From positions 1 to 11,438 of the forward strand of contig DNPN01000071.1 in NCBI GenBank assembly GCA_003501385.1: a stretch of DNA of 11,438 nucleotides. Reading direction: 5' to 3'. The notes beneath the pieces are model-generated. The model was given only the letters and a program-made list of their open reading frames with translations. It was not told the origin of the DNA and ran no database searches. This document shows, in pieces, positions 1 through 9,665 of the stretch (the first letter of the stretch is position 1; the number at the start of each line of letters is the position of its first letter). The DNA comes from Rhizobium sp. Lineage in GTDB: Bacteria; Pseudomonadota; Alphaproteobacteria; Rhizobiales; Rhizobiaceae. The position numbers and the translations under genes are program-made.

Positions 1-1442
1 GTCACCACCGGGCCGGGACGCACATCAATCACTTCACCGCGAATGCCGAAATCTTCCAGCACGCTTTCCAAAAGACCGGCGCTCTGCTCCAGCGCTTCCG
101 GTAGCATGGCTTCGGCGCGGGCGGCTGGCGGCTCCTGCAATACGCCGATGGAGGGGAATACATAATCACCATCAAACGGATGGTTGCGGTTCATTTCCAA
201 ACCGCCAATGGCGCGGTTGGCACGGGGGCTTTCCGTGAAGGTACGAACAGGGACAATTGCCGCAGGCGCGGGCTCGAAAATTTCCGGCATAATCTTGATC
301 GGCTGAGGTTCAACCGGCTGAGGCGCAACAGGCGCTTCAACAATCGCGGCAACTGGCTCTGCTTCCACCACAACAACAGCTTCAACCTGTTCAATAACCG
401 GTTCTGGTGTTGCCACGACCTCAACCGTTGCAGCAATCACGGGCAGCACCAACGGTGGATAGATAGACGCAGACGTATGGAACTGCAAAGGAACAGTGGG
501 TTGCATATCCTTTGCATTTGGCACGCGCTTCAGCTTGATCTCACGATAGAAAGCGGCAACGGAACCATACAGCGGCATACCAATGGGCTTGGACACCGGA
601 ACATAGGGTTCTGGCACGGCGACAGAGGCAACAACGCCCTCCTCATCGCCAAAGGACATCATTTCAAAAAAGGCAAAGTCCGAAACTGCAAGTTTACCCG
701 AAGCAAAAGCCACGTTTTCTTCTCTCTGTGCATGGATAGTCAATGCTGGCTGCACTTCCACAGCCAGCGTGCTTGGCGTTGCGGCTTCATCGGCGCGCAT
801 GTGAACGGCAATATCCTCCGGCATCCGCATGGCGGCAGCGGCCTGCCGCAGACGTGTCGCCTCAAGGGCTTCTGGCGTCACAATCGCTTCGGCCAAAGGC
901 TGGTCAACACCCTCGCTGACGATTGGTGAAAATTGTGGCGCAATTGTCACCACGGTGGTGGCTACCTCTTCAACAGCCGCCGTTTCAGCAACAACCTCCG
1001 CAGGCTTTGGCTCCACCGGGCGCGGTGGCGGATTGCGGCGCGGCACAATCAAGGGGCTGCCGGTCTTGGGCAGTCCAAAGGAATTCGTCGGCGCAGAGGA
1101 TGCAAAAACGCCAGATGGCGAGGGGGCTGCTGCTGGCGCGTTCTGAGCCCTCTGCTGCGCCAGCGATGCCTGCAAGGCAGCGGTGGCCGCCTGCTCGGCT
1201 GCCAAACGTTCCGCCTCGGCTTCCGCCTCGCGGCGGCGCGCAATCACGCTTTCCGGTGTGCGGGTAAAGCGCACATTTGGTCCTAGCACAAAAGCCGATT
1301 GCCATGGCTCCAGTGGTGTCTTTTTCGCACTTTCGGGGATCACAGCATGAGCATCACCGGCATAGGATGCGGCTCCATCATCATGATCATCATGATCGGA
1401 GTGCTCATCGGAACGGGAGTGGTTCTGTGTTGGAAAACGCAT
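1..1442 (-). CDS. ftsK: FtsK-type DNA translocase, N-terminal part (runs off left edge)
   Basis: FtsK proteins are hexameric, ATP-driven DNA pumps that clear the chromosome terminus at the division septum. The 480 codons present hold only the N-terminal linker and the start of the alpha domain; the Walker motifs and gamma domain lie beyond the left edge. Recognition rests on the last ~40 residues, including LLESVLEDFGIRGEVIDV and RPGPVVT, the entry to the FtsK alpha domain, and on an N-terminal block FVLGPNVRFTRTPESV that I associate with rhizobial FtsK. Between them is a long Ala/Pro/Val/Glu-rich low-complexity linker. I see no membrane segment in the 480 residues, unlike the four-helix N-terminus of E. 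coli FtsK, so this looks like a soluble or shortened form. Residues 8-22 are rich in Asp, His and Ser. The ATG at 1442 is preceded by an in-frame stop at 1457-1455, so the start cannot lie further upstream; its ribosome site is weak. Confidence 0.87.
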   Translation of the reverse strand, partial: MRFPTQNHSRSDEHSDHDDHDDGAASYAGDAHAVIPESAKKTPLEPWQSAFVLGPNVRFTRTPESVIARRREAEAEAERLAAEQAATAALQASLAQQRAQNAPAAAPSPSGVFASSAPTNSFGLPKTGSPLIVPRRNPPPRPVEPKPAEVVAETAAVEEVATTVVTIAPQFSPIVSEGVDQPLAEAIVTPEALEATRLRQAAAAMRMPEDIAVHMRADEAATPSTLAVEVQPALTIHAQREENVAFASGKLAVSDFAFFEMMSFGDEEGVVASVAVPEPYVPVSKPIGMPLYGSVAAFYREIKLKRVPNAKDMQPTVPLQFHTSASIYPPLVLPVIAATVEVVATPEPVIEQVEAVVVVEAEPVAAIVEAPVAPQPVEPQPIKIMPEIFEPAPAAIVPVRTFTESPRANRAIGGLEMNRNHPFDGDYVFPSIGVLQEPPAARAEAMLPEALEQSAGLLESVLEDFGIRGEVIDVRPGPVV

Positions 1443-1753
1443 GGTGCCTGATACTCAAGTGAGAAAGACTTATTTTCTGTCTAAGAGAAGTAAAAAATAA
1501 AGGTTAACCACTCGTTGAGATGCGCCAGCAAAACGCAGAAGGGCTTTCGATTTATTGCGCTTAACCCCTTGTTTTTCTGTGGGTCTGAAAATGACGATTT
1601 TAACGATAATCCGCCAGCCCATTGAAAACAGACAATAATCAGCTTGGTAAATTTTTGTGCCAAAATGCGTGTTTTTGTTGGCGAGCATTGCCACTGGCAT
1701 TGCAGCAGCAACCATGGCAATTTCCTCTCAAAGACATTGAGGAGGAGTGCACC
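1443..1753. other. Divergent spacer between ftsK and the reductase gene
   Basis: These 311 bases separate two divergent genes and must hold both promoters. I find no protein-coding stretch with a ribosome site; the open frames here have no recognisable composition. A TTAA-N7-TTGA element at 1504-1518 resembles a CtrA half-site pair with one mismatch. No sigma-70 promoter with good boxes and spacing stands out for either gene. The last 15 bases carry the strong ribosome site of the reductase gene. Confidence 0.6.
1739..1747 (+). promoter_or_regulatory. Ribosome binding site fixing the reductase start
   Basis: GAGGAGGAG ends 6 bases before ATG 1754. The frame is open back to an ATG at 1622, but that codon has no such site and the extra residues do not resemble the family, so 1754 is the start. 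Confidence 0.85.
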
Positions 1754-2749
1754 ATGACCGACACATTCACCGCCATCGTCATTGATCAGGTCGATGGCAA
1801 GCCGAAAGGCCAGTTCCGGGAACTCTCCTTAAGTGATCTCGCGGATCACGATGTGCTGGTTGAGGTTGCCTACTCCACCTTGAACTACAAAGATGGCCTT
1901 GCCTTTACCGGCGCAGGCCGCATTGCCCGCCGCACACCGATTATTGCCGGGGCCGATCTGGCCGGAACCGTGGTGGAATCGCGTTCACCCGATTGGAAAC
2001 CCGGCGACCGGGTGGCGGTCAATGGTTTTGGCATGACGGAGACCGAGGGCGGCGGCTACACCCGCTTTCAGCGCGTCAAGCCGGAGTGGCTGCTGCGGGT
2101 GCCGGACGGTTTTTCGCTGGAACAGGCCATGGCGATTGGCACCGCTGGCTATACCGCAGCGCTCTGCGTGTTGGCGCTGGAAGATTGGGGTGCCATTTCG
2201 CCCGACAGTGGCGAGGTTGTTGTTACCGGAGCGGCCGGCGGCGTTGGCTCTATCGCGGTGAGCCTTCTTGCTGCCCGTGGTTATCAGGTCACGGCCTCCA
2301 CCGGGCGGCCAGACACCCATGATTATTTGAGTGGCCTTGGGGCTTCCGGCTTTGTGGACCGGGCAACACTCTCAGAAAAAGGCGGCGCTTTGCAAAAAGA
2401 GCGTTGGGCCGGGGCCATTGACACCGTTGGCTCAACCACCCTTGCCAATGTCATTGCCCAAACCGTGTATGGCGGAGCCGTGGCAGCGTGCGGGCTTGCA
2501 GGAGGGGCTGATCTGCCTGCCACCGTCATGCCCTTTATTTTGCGCGGCGTGGCGCTGCTGGGGGTCGATTCCGTAATGACGCCCATGAAAAAGCGCATTC
2601 GTGCTTGGGAGTTTCTCGATCAACACCTTAACCGCGACCAGCTCAAAGCCATGACCAGCATTGAGCCCATGTCCAACCTGGCCGCTCTGGCCGAGGCCAT
2701 TCTTGCCGGACAGACCCGTGGCCGAGTGGTGATTGACGTGACCAAATAG
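1754..2749 (+). CDS. acuI: AcuI/YhdH-type medium-chain reductase (probable acryloyl-CoA reductase)
   Basis: A 331-residue member of the zinc-free quinone-oxidoreductase branch of the medium-chain dehydrogenase/reductase superfamily. Family members such as AcuI and YhdH reduce acryloyl-CoA to propionyl-CoA with NADPH. Visible features are the N-terminal catalytic fold with STLNYKDGLAFTG (41-53), the family-typical RTPIIAGADLAGTV (60-73), the cofactor-binding glycine motif GAAGGVGS (159-166), and a C-terminal TRGRVVIDV. The cysteine and histidine ligands of zinc alcohol dehydrogenases are absent. Length fits the family (~325-330). The gene stands alone, divergent from ftsK and convergent with pcaB (4-bp gap). 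It is not a known beta-ketoadipate step, so a direct role in aromatic breakdown is not supported; detoxifying reactive enoyl-CoA species is possible but inferred. Substrate is assigned by family resemblance only. Confidence 0.83.
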   Translation: MTDTFTAIVIDQVDGKPKGQFRELSLSDLADHDVLVEVAYSTLNYKDGLAFTGAGRIARRTPIIAGADLAGTVVESRSPDWKPGDRVAVNGFGMTETEGGGYTRFQRVKPEWLLRVPDGFSLEQAMAIGTAGYTAALCVLALEDWGAISPDSGEVVVTGAAGGVGSIAVSLLAARGYQVTASTGRPDTHDYLSGLGASGFVDRATLSEKGGALQKERWAGAIDTVGSTTLANVIAQTVYGGAVAACGLAGGADLPATVMPFILRGVALLGVDSVMTPMKKRIRAWEFLDQHLNRDQLKAMTSIEPMSNLAALAEAILAGQTRGRVVIDVTK

Positions 2750-2753
2750 CGGT

Positions 2754-3806
2754 TTAAGCGCCCAAGCGCACAATCGAGCCAATCAGGTGCTGTGCCGTCC
2801 GTGTGGCGGCACCGGCGGCAACGGCCATTTGCGGCAGCAGCATCCATTCCAGCGCCCAGGCGGCACCGGAGCGCTCCTGCTCATGCACAAGGCTATGGTG
2901 CAAGCCAGATATCTGCACGGCGTTGAACCGTGCCAAAGTGACCAGCGTTTCGGCCGCAACCGGATTTTGCTTGTGCGGCATGGCCGATGATCCGCCGCCG
3001 CCACTGAGTTGAATTTCTTTGCCGCCCTGCGCCAGCAGAGCCACATCCTGACCGAATTTGCCAAGGGTGCCGGAGATCAGCGACAGCAGGTCGGCCACAT
3101 CCACAATCCTGTCCCGCTGACTATGCCATTGAACGGCAGGCGTCAGACCAAGCTCATGCGCCAGAGCGTTGCGCACAGCCTCACCCTTATCTCCGAGTTT
3201 TTCCAGAGTTCCTGCGGCTCCACCAAACTGAACGGCAAAACCATCCGCCAACAGTGCCGCAATGCGGGTACGAAGTCGCTCCAAGGGTGCCCACCAAGCC
3301 GCAATCCGGTCTGATACGGTAATAGCAATGGCGGGCTGCATGCGGGTGTGGCCCATCAGCGGCTGGAGGCCAAACGCAGCATCCAGTTGCCTGAACGCAG
3401 AAATGAGGGTTTCAAGACGCTGATCCAAAATCAGGATTGCCGCCTTGAGGCGCAGCACAAGGCTGGTATCAATAGCATCTTGACTGGTTGCGCCAAAATG
3501 CACCTTGTCAGCAGCCTGTCCGCCAACCGCTTTGCGCATCTGCTTGACAAGTTCTGGAATGACCACCCCATCGCGTGCGGTGGCCGTTTTCAAAGCCTGC
3601 ATATCCGGCGTGAAAACCGATAGTGCAGACACGATGCCTTCCGCATCCTCCGCTGCAATCACCCCCTGCCCGGCCTCGGCCTGTGCCAGCGCCATCTCGA
3701 AAGACAGCATGGCGGCAATATCTGCTTCAGCCGTGAAGCAGACGCTGAGTTCGGCATCGCCAAACAATTCAGACAAAAAGGCGTGATTGAAGGGATTAAC
3801 GCTCAT
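2754..3806 (-). CDS. pcaB: 3-carboxy-cis,cis-muconate cycloisomerase PcaB
   Basis: Cytoplasmic lactonising enzyme (EC 5.5.1.2) that converts 3-carboxy-cis,cis-muconate, the PcaHG product, to gamma-carboxymuconolactone. It belongs to the fumarase/aspartase superfamily. The superfamily signature GGSSAMPHKQNP lies at residues 271-282, with the other conserved blocks HFGATSQD (103-110) and GHTRMQPA (152-159). The protein has 350 residues, shorter than the ~450 of Pseudomonas PcaB, as in rhizobia. It is the last gene of pcaDCHGB. The ATG at 3806 gives the family-typical start MSVNPFNHAFLSELFGD; a further-upstream ATG at 3893 would overlap pcaG and adds residues unlike the family. Only 7 bases separate it from the pcaG stop and there is no clear ribosome site, so translation is probably coupled to pcaG. 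The stop is 4 bp from that of the convergent reductase gene. Confidence 0.96.
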   Translation of the reverse strand: MSVNPFNHAFLSELFGDAELSVCFTAEADIAAMLSFEMALAQAEAGQGVIAAEDAEGIVSALSVFTPDMQALKTATARDGVVIPELVKQMRKAVGGQAADKVHFGATSQDAIDTSLVLRLKAAILILDQRLETLISAFRQLDAAFGLQPLMGHTRMQPAIAITVSDRIAAWWAPLERLRTRIAALLADGFAVQFGGAAGTLEKLGDKGEAVRNALAHELGLTPAVQWHSQRDRIVDVADLLSLISGTLGKFGQDVALLAQGGKEIQLSGGGGSSAMPHKQNPVAAETLVTLARFNAVQISGLHHSLVHEQERSGAAWALEWMLLPQMAVAAGAATRTAQHLIGSIVRLGA

Positions 3807-3813
3807 GGCACCA

Positions 3814-4431
3814 TCAAATATCAAAGAATACGGTTTCGTTTTCACCCTGAAGGATGATGTTGAAAACGTAATCGTTTCCGTCCTTGCGGGCAATCAATGT
3901 TGGAATGCGCACTTTATGCTCAATCCGGTTCAAGATCGGGTCTTGTGCAATCGCCTCTTCATCTTCGGGGAAATACATCCGCGTTTGCAGGCCAATGTTG
4001 ATACCGCGCGCCACCACCCAGAAAGTGATATGCGGTGCCATGAAGGTGCCACCCTTGAACGGCACTTTGCCCGGCTTGATGGTTTCAAACACAAACTCGC
4101 CCGTGGCCATATCGCCGGGGCAACGGCCCCAACCGAGGAAATTGGGATCAGCCTTGCCGCGCGTTTCCGACGGGCTGTTGTAAAGACCATCGGTGTCGGC
4201 CTGCCAGATTTCCACCAGCGCGTCTTTCAGCACATTGCCGCCGCCATCGATCACAGAACCGCGCACGGTGATGCGTTCACCGCGGGTTTTGTCGTTATAC
4301 AGCGGGCCGGAGCCAAGATCCGTTTCAAAGATACCGTGAATGCCCACAAAATTCGGTGTGCAGCCAATATGGACATAGGGACCAGCGGTCTGTGATGCAG
4401 ATTCTTTCAAGTAACCAAGCGACTGTACCAT
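3814..4431 (-). CDS. pcaG: Protocatechuate 3,4-dioxygenase alpha subunit PcaG
   Basis: Alpha subunit (205 aa) of the intradiol dioxygenase (EC 1.13.11.3) that opens protocatechuate to 3-carboxy-cis,cis-muconate. It has the family's N-terminal SASQTAGPYVHIG (11-23), the core block ALVEIWQADTDGLYNSP (71-87), and the beta-barrel segment FMAPHITFWVVARG (130-143). As expected for the alpha chain, it lacks the full Tyr/Tyr/His/His iron set, which PcaH supplies; the two chains pack as alpha-beta protomers. The ATG at 4431 follows the pcaH stop by one base (TAA-C-ATG) and has an AAGGAGGG ribosome site inside the pcaH tail, which supports this start over an in-frame ATG at 4530. The tight spacing suggests coupled translation to keep the subunits equimolar. 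Confidence 0.97.
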   Translation of the reverse strand: MVQSLGYLKESASQTAGPYVHIGCTPNFVGIHGIFETDLGSGPLYNDKTRGERITVRGSVIDGGGNVLKDALVEIWQADTDGLYNSPSETRGKADPNFLGWGRCPGDMATGEFVFETIKPGKVPFKGGTFMAPHITFWVVARGINIGLQTRMYFPEDEEAIAQDPILNRIEHKVRIPTLIARKDGNDYVFNIILQGENETVFFDI

Positions 4432-4432
4432 G

Positions 4433-5185
<753 letters not shown>

Positions 5186-5220
5186 TCAATTATCTTTCAA
5201 CTCACGTCCCATAGCTATTA

Positions 5221-5622
5221 TCAGCCATTTTGAGAGGCGGCTTTTTGATCCATATCAGCGTAGACGCCCTTGGCGATCTTGATGGCATGGTTGGCAGCAG
5301 GCACGCCTGCATAAATCGCCACATGCATCAAGGCTTCGCGAATATCCTCGCGGCTTGCTCCGGTGTTAACGGTGGCGCGAATATGCATGGCCACCTCCTC
5401 ATCCTGCCCAAGAGCAGCGAGAAGGGCGATGGTGATCATCGAGCGTTCACGCTTGGTCAGGTGGTCGCTGGACCACACCGTTCCCCACGCACTTTCTGTG
5501 ATCAGCGTTTGAAACGGAATGTCAAACGGGGTTTTATTGGCTTCCGCCCGATCCACATGGGCATCGCCCAACACGGAACGACGAACGACCATGCCGCGAC
5601 GATAAGCTTCCGATTCTGCCAT
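5221..5622 (-). CDS. pcaC: 4-carboxymuconolactone decarboxylase PcaC
   Basis: Small decarboxylase (133 aa, EC 4.1.1.44) that converts gamma-carboxymuconolactone to 3-oxoadipate enol-lactone, the PcaD substrate. It is a stand-alone member of the AhpD/CMD fold family. Diagnostic stretches are TESAWGTVWSSDHLTKRERS (42-61), ITIALLAALGQDEEVAMHIR (63-82) and HVAIYAGVPAANHA near residues 100-113. Length fits single-domain PcaC; it is not fused to PcaD as in some actinobacteria. A GGGGAGAG ribosome site lies upstream of ATG 5622. It follows pcaD by 36 bp and precedes pcaH by 47 bp on the same strand, so it is the second gene of the operon. Confidence 0.97.
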   Translation of the reverse strand: MAESEAYRRGMVVRRSVLGDAHVDRAEANKTPFDIPFQTLITESAWGTVWSSDHLTKRERSMITIALLAALGQDEEVAMHIRATVNTGASREDIREALMHVAIYAGVPAANHAIKIAKGVYADMDQKAASQNG

Positions 5623-5658
5623 ATATCTCTCCCCAATCTGATGTAAAATAAACCCGCC

Positions 5659-6450
5659 TCAGGCGACACGTTCCAAAAACGGCAAAAGCGTCGTCACATA
5701 GGCCTCCGGCTGCTCAACGCATGGAATGTGGCCTGCGTTTTCAACCGTCGCGAATTCCGCGCCTGGAATTAAATCGGCCATGGAACGCACCAAAGCAGGC
5801 GGCGTCGAGCCATCCTGATCGCCCACAACGCAGAGGGTGGGAACGGCAATTTTTCCGGCCGCCACCGTGAAATCGGCGTCGCGGATGGCGGCGCAGGTGG
5901 CGCAATAGCCATCGACCGGCTGGCGCAGCAGCATATTGCAGCTGCCCGCATAGGTCGCATTGTCGGAGGTGCGGAACGGCGGTGTAAACCAGCGCTCCAT
6001 GATTGGCTCCAGAAGAGAGCCAATGCCATTGACCTGAATGGCATTGATGCGGTTGTTCCACATCTCGTCTGTGCCAATCTTGTGGGCGGTGTTGCTCAAC
6101 ACCAGCGCTTTCACCAGATCAGGCCGCTTGGCAACGAGTCCTTGGGCAATCAAACCACCGACGGACAGGCCAACAACAATGACATTCTTGAGATCGAGAT
6201 GATCCAGCAGGGCCGCCATATCATCCACATGATCAAAAATCGAATAGGGAGCCGTGCCAACATCGGAGAGGCCATGGCCGCGCTTGTCATGCAGCACAAA
6301 GGCAAATCGGTCACTGAGACGTGCCACAACATCATCCCATATCCGGAAATCAGTTCCGAGCGAATTGGCAAGGGCAATCACCGGCAGGCCGGTTTCAAGC
6401 CCCGCAGTGCGGTAGTGAATAACCGCTGTTGCCGTTTTTAGAAATTGCAT
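5659..6450 (-). CDS. pcaD: 3-oxoadipate enol-lactonase PcaD
   Basis: Alpha/beta hydrolase (263 aa, EC 3.1.1.24) that hydrolyses the enol-lactone from PcaC to 3-oxoadipate, the substrate of PcaIJ. The likely catalytic triad is Ser96 in the elbow GLSVGG, Asp213 in GDQDGSTPP, and His241 in NAGHIPCVEQP. The oxyanion-side loop ALANSLGTDFRIWD and the HDKRGHGLSD block (54-63) are typical of the family. It is the first gene of pcaDCHGB. ATG 6450 has a strong AGGAGGAT ribosome site. The promoter lies in the 94-bp gap shared with pcaQ, where a perfect dyad sits 69 bp upstream of the start codon, so PcaQ is the probable activator. Confidence 0.97.
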   Translation of the reverse strand: MQFLKTATAVIHYRTAGLETGLPVIALANSLGTDFRIWDDVVARLSDRFAFVLHDKRGHGLSDVGTAPYSIFDHVDDMAALLDHLDLKNVIVVGLSVGGLIAQGLVAKRPDLVKALVLSNTAHKIGTDEMWNNRINAIQVNGIGSLLEPIMERWFTPPFRTSDNATYAGSCNMLLRQPVDGYCATCAAIRDADFTVAAGKIAVPTLCVVGDQDGSTPPALVRSMADLIPGAEFATVENAGHIPCVEQPEAYVTTLLPFLERVA

Positions 6451-6472
6451 GGCACATCCTCCTGACTTGATA

Positions 6473-6500
6473 TTGAAACGACCATACGGTTAAGTAAAAT
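6473..6500 (+). promoter_or_regulatory. Putative sigma-70-type promoter of pcaQ
   Basis: TTGAAA (6473-6478), a 16-bp spacer and TAAAAT (6495-6500) are the best promoter-like boxes for pcaQ, giving a start near 6507. This would place the PcaQ dyad just downstream of the start, compatible with the negative autoregulation reported for S. meliloti pcaQ. The boxes are seen; their use is inferred. Confidence 0.5.
6478..6493. promoter_or_regulatory. Possible second, imperfect PcaQ site
   Basis: ACGACC-ATAC-GGTTAA has a perfect right half and a left half with two mismatches relative to ATAACC-N4-GGTTAA. Its centre is 42 bp, about four helical turns, from the perfect dyad. It overlaps the spacer of the proposed pcaQ promoter and lies close to the pcaD promoter. 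It could be the weaker activation site that LysR-type regulators commonly use, but it may be chance. Confidence 0.4.
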
Positions 6501-6519
6501 GATAAAAATACCGAATTGT

Positions 6520-6535
6520 ATAACCAATAGGTTAT
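6520..6535. promoter_or_regulatory. PcaQ operator: perfect 6-4-6 dyad
   Basis: ATAACC-AATA-GGTTAT is a perfect inverted repeat. It matches the ATAACC-N4-GGTTAA PcaQ element that I recall from S. meliloti, with symmetry at the last base. It lies in the pcaD-pcaQ gap, 69 bp upstream of the pcaD start codon and 9 bp before the pcaQ start codon, where PcaQ could both activate pcaD and repress its own gene. Confidence 0.85.
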
Positions 6536-6544
6536 GAGACCGCC

Positions 6545-8753
<2,209 letters not shown>

Positions 8754-9665
8754 ATGGCCACTGTTCCAATCTATCGTCTCTACGGCGAGGAAAGCGCAAA
8801 AGAGCCAGATTTTTGGCTGCATTGCGAAACGCTCTATTCGCGCAGCAGCATTCATCGGTTTGAAATTGATATTCACAGGCATGACAGTCTTTTGCAGATA
8901 TTGCACATTTCAGACGGCGATGGTGATGCGACCCTGAATGGTCAGGTGCATGCCATACGCCCTCCCACGGCCATTGTTGTGCCCGCGCAATTTGATCACG
9001 GATTTCGATTTTCACGTTCTATCAAAGGGGGGATTGTCACCGTGTTGCCTGCGGCCTTGCCCATCGCAACCCGCACCCATTTTCACAACACGTACCCACG
9101 CCCCATGCTGATCAATCTTGGTGAACACCCCGATCGTGCGCACATCCATGCCACAATGGAAAAAATTGAACGTGAATATGTCAGCACGAGAGCCATTCGC
9201 AATGCCCTGCTGGAAAGCTATCTCACCTCCGTGCTACTCCTCTTGACGCCGGAGACCCATGAGCCAGCAGCCCCACAGGGACAAGATGAGGTGCGCATGG
9301 CGCGGCTTTCCCACCTTATTGCCAATCATTTTCGCCAGCAGCAAAGGGCAGAGTTTTACGCGGACCAATTGAACCTCTCCACCACCCATCTCAACCGGGT
9401 TGCCAAAAGCCAGAGCGGCAAGACATTGCAACAGCTGATCGCCCAAAAGCAGATCGAGACCGCCAAGCAGGAGCTTATTTTCAGCCACGCCCCGGTGCAG
9501 ACCATTGCCTTGCATCTGGGGTTCAACGACCCCGCCTATTTCTCACGCTTTTTTGTGCGCGAAACCGGCATGACACCGAGGGCATGGCGGGTGGCAGAAA
9601 AGCAAAAACAGGCAGCAATGACTGAGCTTTTCCGATATCCATTACCGCAGCAGGGGCCGGATTGA
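8754..9665 (+). CDS. pobR: AraC-type regulator, probable PobR
   Basis: AraC/XylS-family regulator of 303 residues. It has an N-terminal cupin-like sensing region (about 35-120, including HRHDSLLQILHI and the VVPAQFDHGF strand) and a C-terminal double helix-turn-helix (about 183-281) ending in the family signature GFNDPAYFSRFF and ETGMTPRAWR. Position divergent from pobA and family membership make it the likely 4-hydroxybenzoate-responsive activator of pobA; rhizobial PobR is of AraC type, whereas Acinetobacter PobR is of IclR type. ATG 8754 is preferred over GTG 8745 because GAGGT at 8742-8746 is correctly spaced for the ATG and overlaps the GTG. Its last 24 bp overlap the convergent pcaR gene. 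The effector is inferred from context. Confidence 0.9.
   Translation: MATVPIYRLYGEESAKEPDFWLHCETLYSRSSIHRFEIDIHRHDSLLQILHISDGDGDATLNGQVHAIRPPTAIVVPAQFDHGFRFSRSIKGGIVTVLPAALPIATRTHFHNTYPRPMLINLGEHPDRAHIHATMEKIEREYVSTRAIRNALLESYLTSVLLLLTPETHEPAAPQGQDEVRMARLSHLIANHFRQQQRAEFYADQLNLSTTHLNRVAKSQSGKTLQQLIAQKQIETAKQELIFSHAPVQTIALHLGFNDPAYFSRFFVRETGMTPRAWRVAEKQKQAAMTELFRYPLPQQGPD

Noticed and set aside
180..929. Long plus-strand open frame of 249 codons
   Set aside because: It is antisense to ftsK; its Arg/Asn/His-rich composition reflects the complement of the Ala/Pro/Val/Glu linker, and it has no ribosome site.
1378..1397. Short atgatc-type tandem repeat
   Set aside because: It is simply the coding of the Asp/His patch in FtsK, too short and imperfect to be a functional repeat array.
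1347..1451. Plus-strand 34-codon frame encoding a hydrophobic, membrane-like peptide (begins MSITGIGCGS), with a weak GGGGA upstream
   Set aside because: It lies wholly antisense to the ftsK 5' end and in exact codon register with it. Asp, His, Ser and Glu codons read backwards give Ile, Met, Gly and Leu, so the hydrophobicity is a by-product of the acidic patch in FtsK.
1622..1753. Upstream in-frame extension of the reductase gene
   Set aside because: The 44 extra residues do not resemble the family, and the strong ribosome site is placed for ATG 1754.
2792..2812. GTGCCG/CGGCAC hairpin near the end of pcaB, considered as a terminator
   Set aside because: It is inside pcaB coding sequence, has only a 6-bp stem and no following T-run on either strand.
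3787..4395. Plus-strand open frame of 202 codons opposite pcaG
   Set aside because: Antisense shadow of the clearly identified pcaG; no family resemblance and no ribosome site. The same applies to 4430-5074 opposite pcaH and 8152-8937 opposite pobA.
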